Positions 23,818 through 31,341 of a stretch of 42,092 nt of DNA are shown here, one piece after another. The DNA comes from Ruminococcaceae bacterium UBA4871 (GTDB lineage Bacteria; Bacillota; Clostridia; Oscillospirales; Acutalibacteraceae). A model generated the notes under the pieces. That model worked only from the letters and a program-made list of their open reading frames with translations. It made no database searches and was not told the DNA's origin. The DNA lies in assembly GCA_002399445.1 (NCBI GenBank), contig DHDR01000031.1, positions 122,135 through 164,226 on the forward strand, in the 5' to 3' direction. The position numbers were made by a program, and so were the translations under genes. Each line of letters opens with the position of its first letter. Within the stretch, counting starts at the first letter, position 1.

Positions 23818-24843
23818 ATGAAGCGAATTGGAAACCATACCCTGCAGTTGGACCCGCCGGCTTATGTGCATGGCAGCGGATCTTTCGCTGGAAAAAAGGA
23901 AAGCGAAGGCCCGCTTGCCCAATACTTTGATGCCACCCATGATGACACAACTTTGGGGGAAAGCAGCTGGGAAAAGGCAGAAAGCAAACTGCAAACAGAA
24001 GCTGTCAAAACAGCTATTGAAAAAGCACATCTTAAGCCTTCCGACATTCAATATATCTTTGCCGGTGACTTGCTGAACCAATGTATCTCATCCACTTATG
24101 GGCTGCGTGACCTGAACATTCCGTTTCTCGGGCTGTACGGTGCCTGTTCTACAATGGCGCTGGGTATGGGCATGGCCGCTGTTTTCGTCAGCAGCGGAGC
24201 CGCTGAAAATGCAGTAGCTGTCACCAGCAGCCATTTCTGTTCGGCTGAGCGTCAGTTCCGTTTTCCGCTGGAATACGGCGGTCAGCGCACACCATCTGCA
24301 CAATGGACGGCCACAGCCGCCGGAGCCGTAGTCCTTGAAAGACAGCCCAGTCCTATTTGTGTCACAGAAGTGACCTTCGGCCGGATGACCGACCTTGGTG
24401 TAACGGATGCCAATAATATGGGGGCCGCCATGGCACCGGCTGCCGCGTGCACTCTGACAGACTATTTTACCGATACCGGGCACACACCGCAGGATTTTGA
24501 CCTGATCCTAACAGGTGATCTCGGTTATGTCGGCAGCAGCCTTCTGCGTGAAATGATGCGTAAATCGGGCTGGGATATCGAAACCAATCACAATGACTGC
24601 GGCTTAATGATTTATGACCGCAAAGCACAAGACACACATGCGGGCGGTTCGGGATGCGGATGCAGTGCTTCTGTTGTCTGTGGATACGTCCTGAAAAAGA
24701 TGCAGCAAGGCACATTTCATGATGTTTTGTTTGCCGCTACCGGCGCGCTGATGTCTCCCACTGCTCTGCAGCAGGGTGAAAGTATTGTCGGCATCTCCCA
24801 CCTTGTGCATCTGCATTCAGATGTCCCTGCAAAAACAAAATAG
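23818..24843 (+). CDS. spoVAD: Stage V sporulation protein AD
   Basis: The 341-residue protein has the thiolase-like fold of SpoVAD, the dipicolinic-acid-binding subunit of the SpoVA complex on the outer face of the spore inner membrane. Recognisable blocks are the FAGDLLNQCISSTYGLR region, GLYGACSTMALGM (the position of the thiolase active Cys), SSHFCSAERQFRFPLEYG, and GGSGCGCSASVVCGYVL near the end. GGAG lies 11 bases upstream of the start. It is the last gene of the unit: a terminator follows, with no spoVAE in the usual next position. Confidence 0.96.
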   Translation: MKRIGNHTLQLDPPAYVHGSGSFAGKKESEGPLAQYFDATHDDTTLGESSWEKAESKLQTEAVKTAIEKAHLKPSDIQYIFAGDLLNQCISSTYGLRDLNIPFLGLYGACSTMALGMGMAAVFVSSGAAENAVAVTSSHFCSAERQFRFPLEYGGQRTPSAQWTATAAGAVVLERQPSPICVTEVTFGRMTDLGVTDANNMGAAMAPAAACTLTDYFTDTGHTPQDFDLILTGDLGYVGSSLLREMMRKSGWDIETNHNDCGLMIYDRKAQDTHAGGSGCGCSASVVCGYVLKKMQQGTFHDVLFAATGALMSPTALQQGESIVGISHLVHLHSDVPAKTK

Positions 24844-24852
24844 AACAAACAG

Positions 24853-24890
24853 TCCTGCAAACCTCATGGAAATGGGTCTGCAGGATTTTC
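24853..24890 (+). terminator. Terminator of the spoVAC-spoVAD unit
   Basis: TCCTGCAAACC (24853-24863) pairs with GGTCTGCAGGA (24875-24885), one mismatch, and is followed by TTTTCCTT just after the spoVAD stop. Confidence 0.75.
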
Positions 24891-24954
24891 CTTACATACC
24901 GTAAAAATGACCTTTTTGCCCGCAATGTTCGGGAAATATCTAAAATGGAAGTAA

Positions 24955-26487
24955 CTAATCATTAGAAATAAAAGTTTCCAATGATGAAGTATCCAGATCT
25001 TTCTGCATACGCAGATTGACGTAAAGCTGGCTGGCAATCAGCTGTGTGCCACCCGCAATGTTGCTTTCAATGTTTAAAGGCATAACCGGATCATGTACAC
25101 TCAGGCGAAGCAGTGCCCATCCATCTCCCGCTTTCGGGTCAAAGGACAGCCTTACACCTTCACAGCTCTCCGGATCGATATGCCAGTGCGGCTGGTGTCC
25201 GGCGCAAGTGTGCAGGCTTGCCAGTATAGAGTCTCCCTCGGTGCGGAAATCCTCCGCCAAAATCGGCATGCGGATTTCTGCAGATTCTGCCGCTTCCGGA
25301 AGGTCTTTAAGCAAATCCCCCAGTTCTTTTCCCTGCCGGCGCATGACTGCCATTTGAATAATGATTTTTGTAACCAGATAGGCACCGTCATCCAGAAAAT
25401 AATTTTCCCGCATGGCCGCGTGTCCGCTGGTTTCAATGGCGAGCGGACAGTTAACCCCGGTCCGGTTTAAACGGATTGCCTCATCAATCACATTTTTATA
25501 GCCGCGTTTAAAACGTCTCTGTTTACCGCCCAGCACTTTTTCAATATAAACTTTCAGGCCGTCACTGGTTACGGAATCGGTCACAATGGTGCCGCCGGGC
25601 GCCTTTTGCAGCGCAATGGCGCTTGCCAGCGCAATCAACCGGTCCTTGTTGATCTCTTGCCCTTTTTGATCCACAGCACCGCCTCGGTCCACGTCTGTGT
25701 CAAAGATGACACCGAGATCTGCGTGGTTGTTCACAACTGCTCTGCAAACAGACTGCATTGCCTCTTCATTTTCCGGATTCGGAATATGATTGGGGAATGT
25801 TCCATCCGGATTCAAAAACTGACTGCCGGAAATATCTGCGCCCAGCGGTTCCAGCACATCTTTGGCATAAAATCCGCCTGCTCCATTTCCTGCGTCAACC
25901 ACAATGTGAAATCCTTTCAGGGGACGCTCGTAACCTTCCGCTTTCACACCGTCCTGAATCATTTTGCGCAAGTGAGCACTGTATTGTGTCATATAGTCAA
26001 CTTGCTCTGCCATTCCGTGCTTTTCCGGAAGTGTATCTCCGTTCTGGGCATGCTCCAGAATTGCTTCAATATCGCTGCCTTCAAGCCCGCCGTCCCGAGT
26101 AAAGAATTTGAGTCCATTCCGAAAAAACGGGTGATGGCTTGCGGTGATCTGCACAGCTCCGGTACAGTGCAGATCAACCGTTGTCATGAACATGCTGGGT
26201 GTGGAAGCAAGCCCGCAGCAAAGCACATGACAGCCAGCCGAGGTAAGTACCTGCACCACATCTGCTTGTATCCGGTCCGCAGAAATACGAGAATCATGCC
26301 CAACAGAAATCGTCATTTGTTCAGGAGCAACTGCCCTCTGCTTTGCCAGCCAAAGCACAAAGCCTGCTGTCATTTTTCTGATATTTTCATCTGTAAGATC
26401 GATTTCCCTTTTATCCGGAGCACCGGCACTGGCAATGCCCCGAATATCTGTCCCACTTTTAAAATGCTTCCAGTATTTGTCAAGCAC
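24955..26487 (-). CDS. Phosphoglucomutase/phosphomannomutase family protein
   Basis: The 510-residue enzyme is an alpha-D-phosphohexomutase that interconverts hexose 1- and 6-phosphates. It has the phosphoserine loop TASHHPFFRNG (near residue 117), the metal loop DTDVDRGG (near 265), the sugar-specificity loop ETSGHAAMRENY (near 357) and the phosphate-binding C-terminal domain. The N-terminal GTDIRGIA is also typical. Whether mannose, glucose or both are substrates is not clear, and the name manB or pgm would be a guess. The start is GTG 26487, 7 bases after AGGAGG. It has its own strong promoter (26541-26569). Confidence 0.93.
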   Translation of the reverse strand: MLDKYWKHFKSGTDIRGIASAGAPDKREIDLTDENIRKMTAGFVLWLAKQRAVAPEQMTISVGHDSRISADRIQADVVQVLTSAGCHVLCCGLASTPSMFMTTVDLHCTGAVQITASHHPFFRNGLKFFTRDGGLEGSDIEAILEHAQNGDTLPEKHGMAEQVDYMTQYSAHLRKMIQDGVKAEGYERPLKGFHIVVDAGNGAGGFYAKDVLEPLGADISGSQFLNPDGTFPNHIPNPENEEAMQSVCRAVVNNHADLGVIFDTDVDRGGAVDQKGQEINKDRLIALASAIALQKAPGGTIVTDSVTSDGLKVYIEKVLGGKQRRFKRGYKNVIDEAIRLNRTGVNCPLAIETSGHAAMRENYFLDDGAYLVTKIIIQMAVMRRQGKELGDLLKDLPEAAESAEIRMPILAEDFRTEGDSILASLHTCAGHQPHWHIDPESCEGVRLSFDPKAGDGWALLRLSVHDPVMPLNIESNIAGGTQLIASQLYVNLRMQKDLDTSSLETFISND

Positions 26488-26540
26488 AAAAATTCCTCCT
26501 CAGTCTTCCGCATCAACTCCGCGGATTGTACATTTGTATT

Positions 26541-26569
26541 ATTATATCGCAGTAAGAAAAGTTTGTAAA
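26541..26569 (-). promoter_or_regulatory. Promoter of the phosphohexomutase gene
   Basis: TTTACA (26569-26564), 17 bases and a perfect TATAAT (26546-26541) on the minus strand, about 55 bases before the GTG start. Confidence 0.75.
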
Positions 26570-26677
26570 ACATATTGTTGCAAAAGATAACATAAATTAT
26601 GCGATTTGTAATTTTATTTTGTATTTTCTGTAAAACGCAAAGGATTCCTTATTTTTTCAAAACTTTTATGGTTGGAA

Positions 26678-26707
26678 TTGACAAACCAAAAGCACATGAT
26701 ATATAAT
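26678..26707 (+). promoter_or_regulatory. Promoter of the small conserved gene
   Basis: A perfect TTGACA (26678-26683), 18 bases and a perfect TATAAT (26702-26707), about 75 bases before the start codon. It is one of the two best promoters in the window. Confidence 0.82.
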
Positions 26708-26780
26708 ATCTGTGGTTTTGATTGATCATAACAAAGAGAGAGCAATCCTATTTTTCTATCTTTTGAAAGGGGACGCAGAT

Positions 26781-27044
26781 ATGGGAAATTCTTTATTGGA
26801 GCTTCATGACATTAATGTCCCAAAATTTTTGGAGTTGCTGGATAATTGCAAAGGGAATGTTTATCTTGTTTCTGACGAAGGGGATAAACTGAACCTTAAA
26901 AGCAAGCTTTGCCAGCTGGTCGGCTTGACGAAACTCATTGAGGGCGGAAAAATCGCTTCCTGTTATATTTCCTGCGATAATCCGGACGATGAGTCTATGC
27001 TTTTCCGTTTTAATCTATATGGCAGTAAAGGCACAGAATCCTAA
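26781..27044 (+). CDS. Small conserved clostridial protein of unknown function
   Basis: The 87-residue acidic protein (start GNSLLELHDINVPKFLELLD, then CKGNVYLVSDEGDKLNLKSKLCQLVGL, ending MLFRFNLYGSK) resembles short cytoplasmic proteins that I recall as common in Clostridia, often with uninformative names in annotations. No catalytic motif is visible. ATG 26781 follows AAAGGGG at good spacing; an upstream in-frame start near 26712 would sit at the predicted transcription start. A near-consensus promoter and a strong terminator frame this gene alone, which suggests high expression. Confidence 0.82.
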   Translation: MGNSLLELHDINVPKFLELLDNCKGNVYLVSDEGDKLNLKSKLCQLVGLTKLIEGGKIASCYISCDNPDDESMLFRFNLYGSKGTES

Positions 27045-27067
27045 AAAATAAACGCAAGAAAAGTTTT

Positions 27068-27092
27068 GCCGCCTGCTTCAGGCGGCGTTTTT
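27068..27092 (+). terminator. Strong terminator after the small conserved gene
   Basis: GCCGCCTG (27068-27075) pairs perfectly with CAGGCGGC (27079-27086) around a 3-base loop, followed by GTTTTT. The next gene starts 14 bases later, so it depends on readthrough or an unseen promoter. Confidence 0.9.
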
Positions 27093-27106
27093 GTTTAGGG
27101 GGATCT

Positions 27107-28063
27107 ATGAAAAAATTACTTCGCATACTTGCGGCCGCATTGGCACCGCTTTTCCTGTTAAACGGTTGTCAGGCTGTCGCCAGCGACACTTCCACTTTAC
27201 AAAGCAGGAAAGCAGTTTCTTCTCCTGCCGTCTCACAAAGCAGCTCATTACAGACCGCCACAGCTGACAAACAAAATGCCTCTGTCTGGTTTTTTGATGT
27301 CGGACAGGGAGACAGTGAACTGGTCCGCCTGCCTGACGGCAAAAATGTTTTGATTGATGCGGGCACCGCTGAAAGCGGAAGTCATCTGGTTAAGCTGCTC
27401 AAAGGGATGAACATTTCCAAACTTGATATTGTGATTGCAACACATCCGCATGCAGACCATATCGGGGGAATGCAGAAAGTCATCCAAAACTTTAAAATAG
27501 GCAGCTATTACATGCCCCGCATTGCAAACAAAGATGTGCCGACTTCCCATCTCTATACCAGCCTGTTGAAAACGATTCAAAAAAAGAAGGTGAGCGTATC
27601 GGAAGCCAAAGCAGGCATTACGATTTTAAAAGGAAGCGGAGAACAGATTCAGTTAATGGCGCCGCTTCCAGTCGCACATGAAGGGCTGAATAATTATTCG
27701 GCCGTTGCGATGGTTACAATTGGCCAGAAAAAATTTTTATTTACAGGTGATGCCGAAAAAGAAAGTGAAAACGATATGCTGAAAAGCAAGGCCGACCTAC
27801 ACGCCGATGTGCTGAAATGCGGTCACCATGGCAGTAAGACCAGCACGACCACAGCTTTTCTGAAAGCTGTTTCACCCTCAGCTGCCATTATTTCCTGCGG
27901 GCGTGGAAACGACTATGGATTTCCTGCCATGCAGACACTGTCACATTTGAAAAACGACAACGTCAAAATTTACCGGACTGACGAGCAAAAAACCATCTGT
28001 GCCCATACGGATGGAAAAACCATCACCTTTGAAACCGGACTGACCAGTGCAACGGCAAGCTGA
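27107..28063 (+). CDS. ComEC-like metallo-beta-lactamase-fold lipoprotein
   Basis: The 318-residue protein starts with a lipoprotein signal (lipobox LLNGC, Cys21), followed by a Ser-rich spacer to about residue 58. Residues 60-310 are a metallo-beta-lactamase domain of the ComEC/Rec2 C-terminal type. It has FFDVGQGDSELVRLP, LIDAGT, the metal motif HPHADH (113-118), FTGDAE, KCGHHGSKTST and ISCGRGNDYGFP. Such proteins are anchored on the outer membrane face and are presumed to hydrolyse phosphodiesters, perhaps extracellular DNA; the substrate is unknown. It lacks the ComEC channel part. AGGGGG is 4 bases before ATG 27107. Confidence 0.92.
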   Translation: MKKLLRILAAALAPLFLLNGCQAVASDTSTLQSRKAVSSPAVSQSSSLQTATADKQNASVWFFDVGQGDSELVRLPDGKNVLIDAGTAESGSHLVKLLKGMNISKLDIVIATHPHADHIGGMQKVIQNFKIGSYYMPRIANKDVPTSHLYTSLLKTIQKKKVSVSEAKAGITILKGSGEQIQLMAPLPVAHEGLNNYSAVAMVTIGQKKFLFTGDAEKESENDMLKSKADLHADVLKCGHHGSKTSTTTAFLKAVSPSAAIISCGRGNDYGFPAMQTLSHLKNDNVKIYRTDEQKTICAHTDGKTITFETGLTSATAS

Positions 28064-28086
28064 ACTTTTCCCAAAATGCAAGCCAT

Positions 28087-28129
28087 AAAAAACCGGTGCT
28101 TTTACTGAAGAAGACTGCACCGGTTTTTT
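28087..28129. terminator. Bidirectional terminator between the lipoprotein gene and nadE
   Basis: AAAAAACCGGTGC (28087-28099) pairs with GCACCGGTTTTTT (28117-28129). The stem carries an A run on one side and a T run on the other, so it works for both convergent genes. Confidence 0.88.
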
Positions 28130-28161
28130 GTTGAAAATTTTAAAGCAGCAGCCGCTGACAA

Positions 28162-30120
28162 TCAGGGACGGGGGGATTCAATCTGTTCCAGTTCCTCCAT
28201 CCACAGGCGCGCACTTGCATCGCTTGGCATACGCCAGTCTCCGCGCGGAGAAAGCGTGACGGTACCGACCTTAGGCGTATCCGGCAGGCAACTGCGTTTG
28301 AACTGCTGACGGAAAAAGCGCTGATAAAAGTTTTTAAGCCAACGGAAAATGATCTTCGGTGAATACACGCCGCGAAAAGTATCGACAGCCATTCGGTAAA
28401 TTTTGGCGGGAGAAAAGCCAAAACGCAGGATATAATATAAGAAATAATCGTGCAGCTCGTACGGGCCAACGACTTCTTCTGTCTTCTGTGCAATTTTCCC
28501 ATCTTTAGGGGGAAGCAGTTCCGGACTGACCGGTGTGTCCAGCACGTCCAGCAGAATACGGCTGATCTCTCCGCCGAAAGCCTGTGCTGCATAACGGACC
28601 AAATGCCGCACCAACGTTTTCGGAATCGACGCATTGACACCGTACATACTCATGTGGTCACCATTATAAGTGGCCCAGCCCAGCGCCAGTTCAGAAAGGT
28701 CGCCGGTACCAACGACAAGTCCCCCCTCCTGATTGGCAATATCCATCAAAATCTGTGTCCGTTCCCGTGCCTGACTGTTTTCATAGGTAATATCCTGCAC
28801 ACTTTCCTCATGCCCAATATCTGAAAAGTGCTGACTGACAGCCGCATGGATAGATATTTCACGAAAAGTGACGCCGAGCGCCCGCGAAAGTCCCTCCGCA
28901 TTGTTTTTCGTGCGGCTGGTAGTGCCAAATCCGGGCATGGAAATGGCATAAATACCGCTGTGGGGTAAACCCAGCAAATCAAATGCACGCACAATGACCA
29001 GCAAGGCAAGTGTGGAATCCAGCCCGCCGGAAATACCGACTACTGCTCTGCGGATGCCCGTGTGTTTCAGGCGTGTCTTCAAACCGTTCGCCTGTAAGGC
29101 AAAGATTCGATCACAGCGGTCTGCCAGATCGCTGGTGTTTTCCGGAACAAACGGCGTGCGGGGAAACCGACGCTGCAGACCGCTCCGGTCAAAAGTATAA
29201 GAAAAGGAAAACGGCACCGTTACCGCTGGTCTAAGGCTGTCAAGCCACGTCGTAGCACGGCGGCGCTCCTGCAGCAGACGCTCCAAGTCCGTATCCGCGG
29301 TGAAAATACCCGGCTCAAAGAGTTTAGAAGAAACCAGCACAGAGCCATTTTCTGCGATCAGGTCATGCCCGGCAAACACCATATCGGTGGTGGACTCTCC
29401 TTCGCCTGCATTGGCATAAACATAAGTGCAGTAAAGCCGTGCACTCTGTCCTTTCACCAAATCTTTCCGATACTCGGCTTTTCCAATCACTTCATCGCTG
29501 GCGGAAGCATTCAGTAAAAGGGTGGCACCCGCCTGCGCCATCGCAATGCTCGGCGGCACGGGGACCCAGAGATCTTCGCAAAGTTCCACCCCAATCTTGA
29601 GTTCCGGGATCTCTTTGCAAGCATATATCATTCCAGAACCGAGCAGCGTCTGCTGCCCCGCAAAGGTTACCGAAAGCGGCTGCTCCGGCGCTGGTGTAAA
29701 CCAACGCTGTTCATAAAATTCGCTGTAATTCGGCAGAAAGCGTTTGGCCGTCAGCCCCAGCAGGCGGCCTTCGCAGCAGACAGCAGCGCAGTTGTAAAGG
29801 GATGCGCCCAATGAAACCGGAACGCCAACAATAAATACCAAGGAAAGTCCGGCAGTTTCTTTTAAGAGCCATTCCAGTTCCTCTTCAGCACCTTTCAGCA
29901 GAGTACGGTCATGAAAAAGGTCGCCGCAGGTATAACCGGTCAGACAAAGTTCCGGAAAAAGAGCCGCTCCCACATTTTCTTCCACACATTTCCGAACCAA
30001 TTCCAGCACGGCTTGTCCATTGGTTTTACAGTCTGCCACACGAATAACCGGCGTGACAGCAGCCACACGGAAAAAGCCGTCTGATGGCTTGCATTGATCT
30101 GCTTTTGGCAGTTCCGACAT
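28162..30120 (-). CDS. nadE: Glutamine-dependent NAD+ synthase
   Basis: The 652-residue enzyme makes NAD+ from nicotinic acid adenine dinucleotide, ATP and glutamine. The N-terminal nitrilase-type glutaminase domain has its Glu-Lys-Cys triad in FPELCLTGYTCGD, TAKRFLPNYSEFYE and VELCEDLWVP (near residue 180). The C-terminal synthetase has the PP-loop SGGLDST near 367, GTGDLSELALGW and the later DTFRGVYSPK. This is the long glutamine-using form. AAGGAGG lies 8 bases before ATG 30120. cinA at 36.8 kb may feed the same pathway through its NMN deamidase domain. Confidence 0.97.
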   Translation of the reverse strand: MSELPKADQCKPSDGFFRVAAVTPVIRVADCKTNGQAVLELVRKCVEENVGAALFPELCLTGYTCGDLFHDRTLLKGAEEELEWLLKETAGLSLVFIVGVPVSLGASLYNCAAVCCEGRLLGLTAKRFLPNYSEFYEQRWFTPAPEQPLSVTFAGQQTLLGSGMIYACKEIPELKIGVELCEDLWVPVPPSIAMAQAGATLLLNASASDEVIGKAEYRKDLVKGQSARLYCTYVYANAGEGESTTDMVFAGHDLIAENGSVLVSSKLFEPGIFTADTDLERLLQERRRATTWLDSLRPAVTVPFSFSYTFDRSGLQRRFPRTPFVPENTSDLADRCDRIFALQANGLKTRLKHTGIRRAVVGISGGLDSTLALLVIVRAFDLLGLPHSGIYAISMPGFGTTSRTKNNAEGLSRALGVTFREISIHAAVSQHFSDIGHEESVQDITYENSQARERTQILMDIANQEGGLVVGTGDLSELALGWATYNGDHMSMYGVNASIPKTLVRHLVRYAAQAFGGEISRILLDVLDTPVSPELLPPKDGKIAQKTEEVVGPYELHDYFLYYILRFGFSPAKIYRMAVDTFRGVYSPKIIFRWLKNFYQRFFRQQFKRSCLPDTPKVGTVTLSPRGDWRMPSDASARLWMEELEQIESPRP

Positions 30121-30139
30121 CAGGGCACCCTCCTTATAG

Positions 30140-30182
30140 AAAAAAAGCGCTGCAGCCTGCGGAAAACCGCTTGGCAGCAGCT
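30140..30182 (-). terminator. Terminator of the glycosyltransferase gene
   Basis: On the minus strand a G+C-rich stem around a TTTT loop (30163-30166) ends in a run of seven T (30146-30140), about 30 bases after the stop codon. It ends 20 bases before nadE, which therefore needs readthrough or its own promoter. Confidence 0.75.
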
Positions 30183-30210
30183 GCCTGCTTTTGTCTTATC
30201 CTCAAAATGC

Positions 30211-31194
30211 TTATTCCACAAATCCGCGTTTATTTTTGTTCCGATAAAAAATATCTGTCAGACCATCCTGCACTGCCTCATGATTAAAGCGTTCTGCGCA
30301 GCAACTGTTGACAACCCGCCTGAGTCGCACGATATCGGAGAACAGTCCGCGCGGATCCTTTTTCTGCAAGTGCATTTTCATGAGAAAGTAACAGCAATTA
30401 CTGTATGTTTTTTTTGCCAGTGCATGGTAGCTGTCCCGGTACTTGCTGTATTGTCCGCTTTTGTCCAAAGTCATGCGTATCATGGCAATGGCTCGGATGT
30501 AATCATCCACTTTGCGGGGATTGATCTTGCCCAAGGTACTGTCCTTGTGCATATTGTAATAATAAAGCGGCTCATCAATGATCGCAACATTTTTTGCCTG
30601 AGCAAAAATTTTATGCAGAACAGCTAAATCTTCAAAGCACATATTCGGAAAACGGACGCCAGACTTGATAAACAGTTCTTTCCGATACAGTTTGCACCAT
30701 AAAAACGATTGTATGAGTACATCGCGTAAAAGAATGTTGAGCGCCTGTTCCGTATCATAAACACCACGGCAGCGAAATGGGTATTCAAACAAAATATCAT
30801 TGGAAACCAGATGCCAGTAATAATAACAGCATGAGATATCCGCATTGTTGAGCGTACAGGCACGGTAAAGCAGCTCCAGATAATTTTCAGCGACATAGTC
30901 ATCACCATCAACAAAGCAGATAAATTCACCGCGTGCAGCATGAAGGCCCGCAGTGCGTGCAGCCGAAACCCCGGAATTGGATTGATCAATCACATGCACA
31001 CGGCCGTCAGCAGCGGCATACTGCTGAAGGATCTCCAGTGAGTTGTCCGTGGAACCGTCATTAATAACAATAATTTCATAAGGAATTTGAATCGTCTGGT
31101 GCGTCAGGGTATATAAACACTGCCCAACGTATTTTCCTACATTATAGGCAGGAACGATTATACTGATTTTTGGATTTTCAATCAGATTCTCCAC
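30211..31194 (-). CDS. Family 2 glycosyltransferase
   Basis: The roughly 327-residue protein is a GT-A fold family 2 glycosyltransferase. It has KISIIVPAYNVGKYVGQCL near the start, the nucleotide-sugar motif IVINDGSTDNSLEIL, the DxD-like FVDGDDYV and a downstream FEDLAVLHKIFAQA block with the ED catalytic motif. There are no membrane segments. It probably adds a sugar to an envelope polysaccharide; donor and acceptor are unknown. The start is uncertain: GTG 31194 follows AAGGAGGGG at 9-11 bases and sits just before the conserved strand. ATG 31242 and ATG 31227 are alternatives, but 31242 would leave almost no leader. Confidence 0.9.
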   Translation of the reverse strand: MENLIENPKISIIVPAYNVGKYVGQCLYTLTHQTIQIPYEIIVINDGSTDNSLEILQQYAAADGRVHVIDQSNSGVSAARTAGLHAARGEFICFVDGDDYVAENYLELLYRACTLNNADISCCYYYWHLVSNDILFEYPFRCRGVYDTEQALNILLRDVLIQSFLWCKLYRKELFIKSGVRFPNMCFEDLAVLHKIFAQAKNVAIIDEPLYYYNMHKDSTLGKINPRKVDDYIRAIAMIRMTLDKSGQYSKYRDSYHALAKKTYSNCCYFLMKMHLQKKDPRGLFSDIVRLRRVVNSCCAERFNHEAVQDGLTDIFYRNKNKRGFVE

Positions 31195-31255
31195 ATCTAT
31201 CCGCCCCTCCTTCTGTGCATTTTCCATATTGCATCTTCGCATGCTGCCCTAATTA

Positions 31256-31284
31256 TTTATATCTGATTTAACAAAAAAAGTCAA
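31256..31284 (-). promoter_or_regulatory. Promoter of the family 2 glycosyltransferase gene
   Basis: TTGACT (31284-31279), 17 bases and TATAAA (31261-31256) on the minus strand. Confidence 0.72.
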
Positions 31285-31341
31285 GTCCATCGGCGCGGCT
31301 AAGGAAAACCGCCGTTCTGAATATCTGACTGTTAAATATAG

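Noticed and set aside
25606..26568. Open frame of 320 codons on the plus strand opposite the phosphohexomutase gene
   Set aside because: It is completely overlapped by a gene with intact catalytic motifs and lacks a ribosome site.
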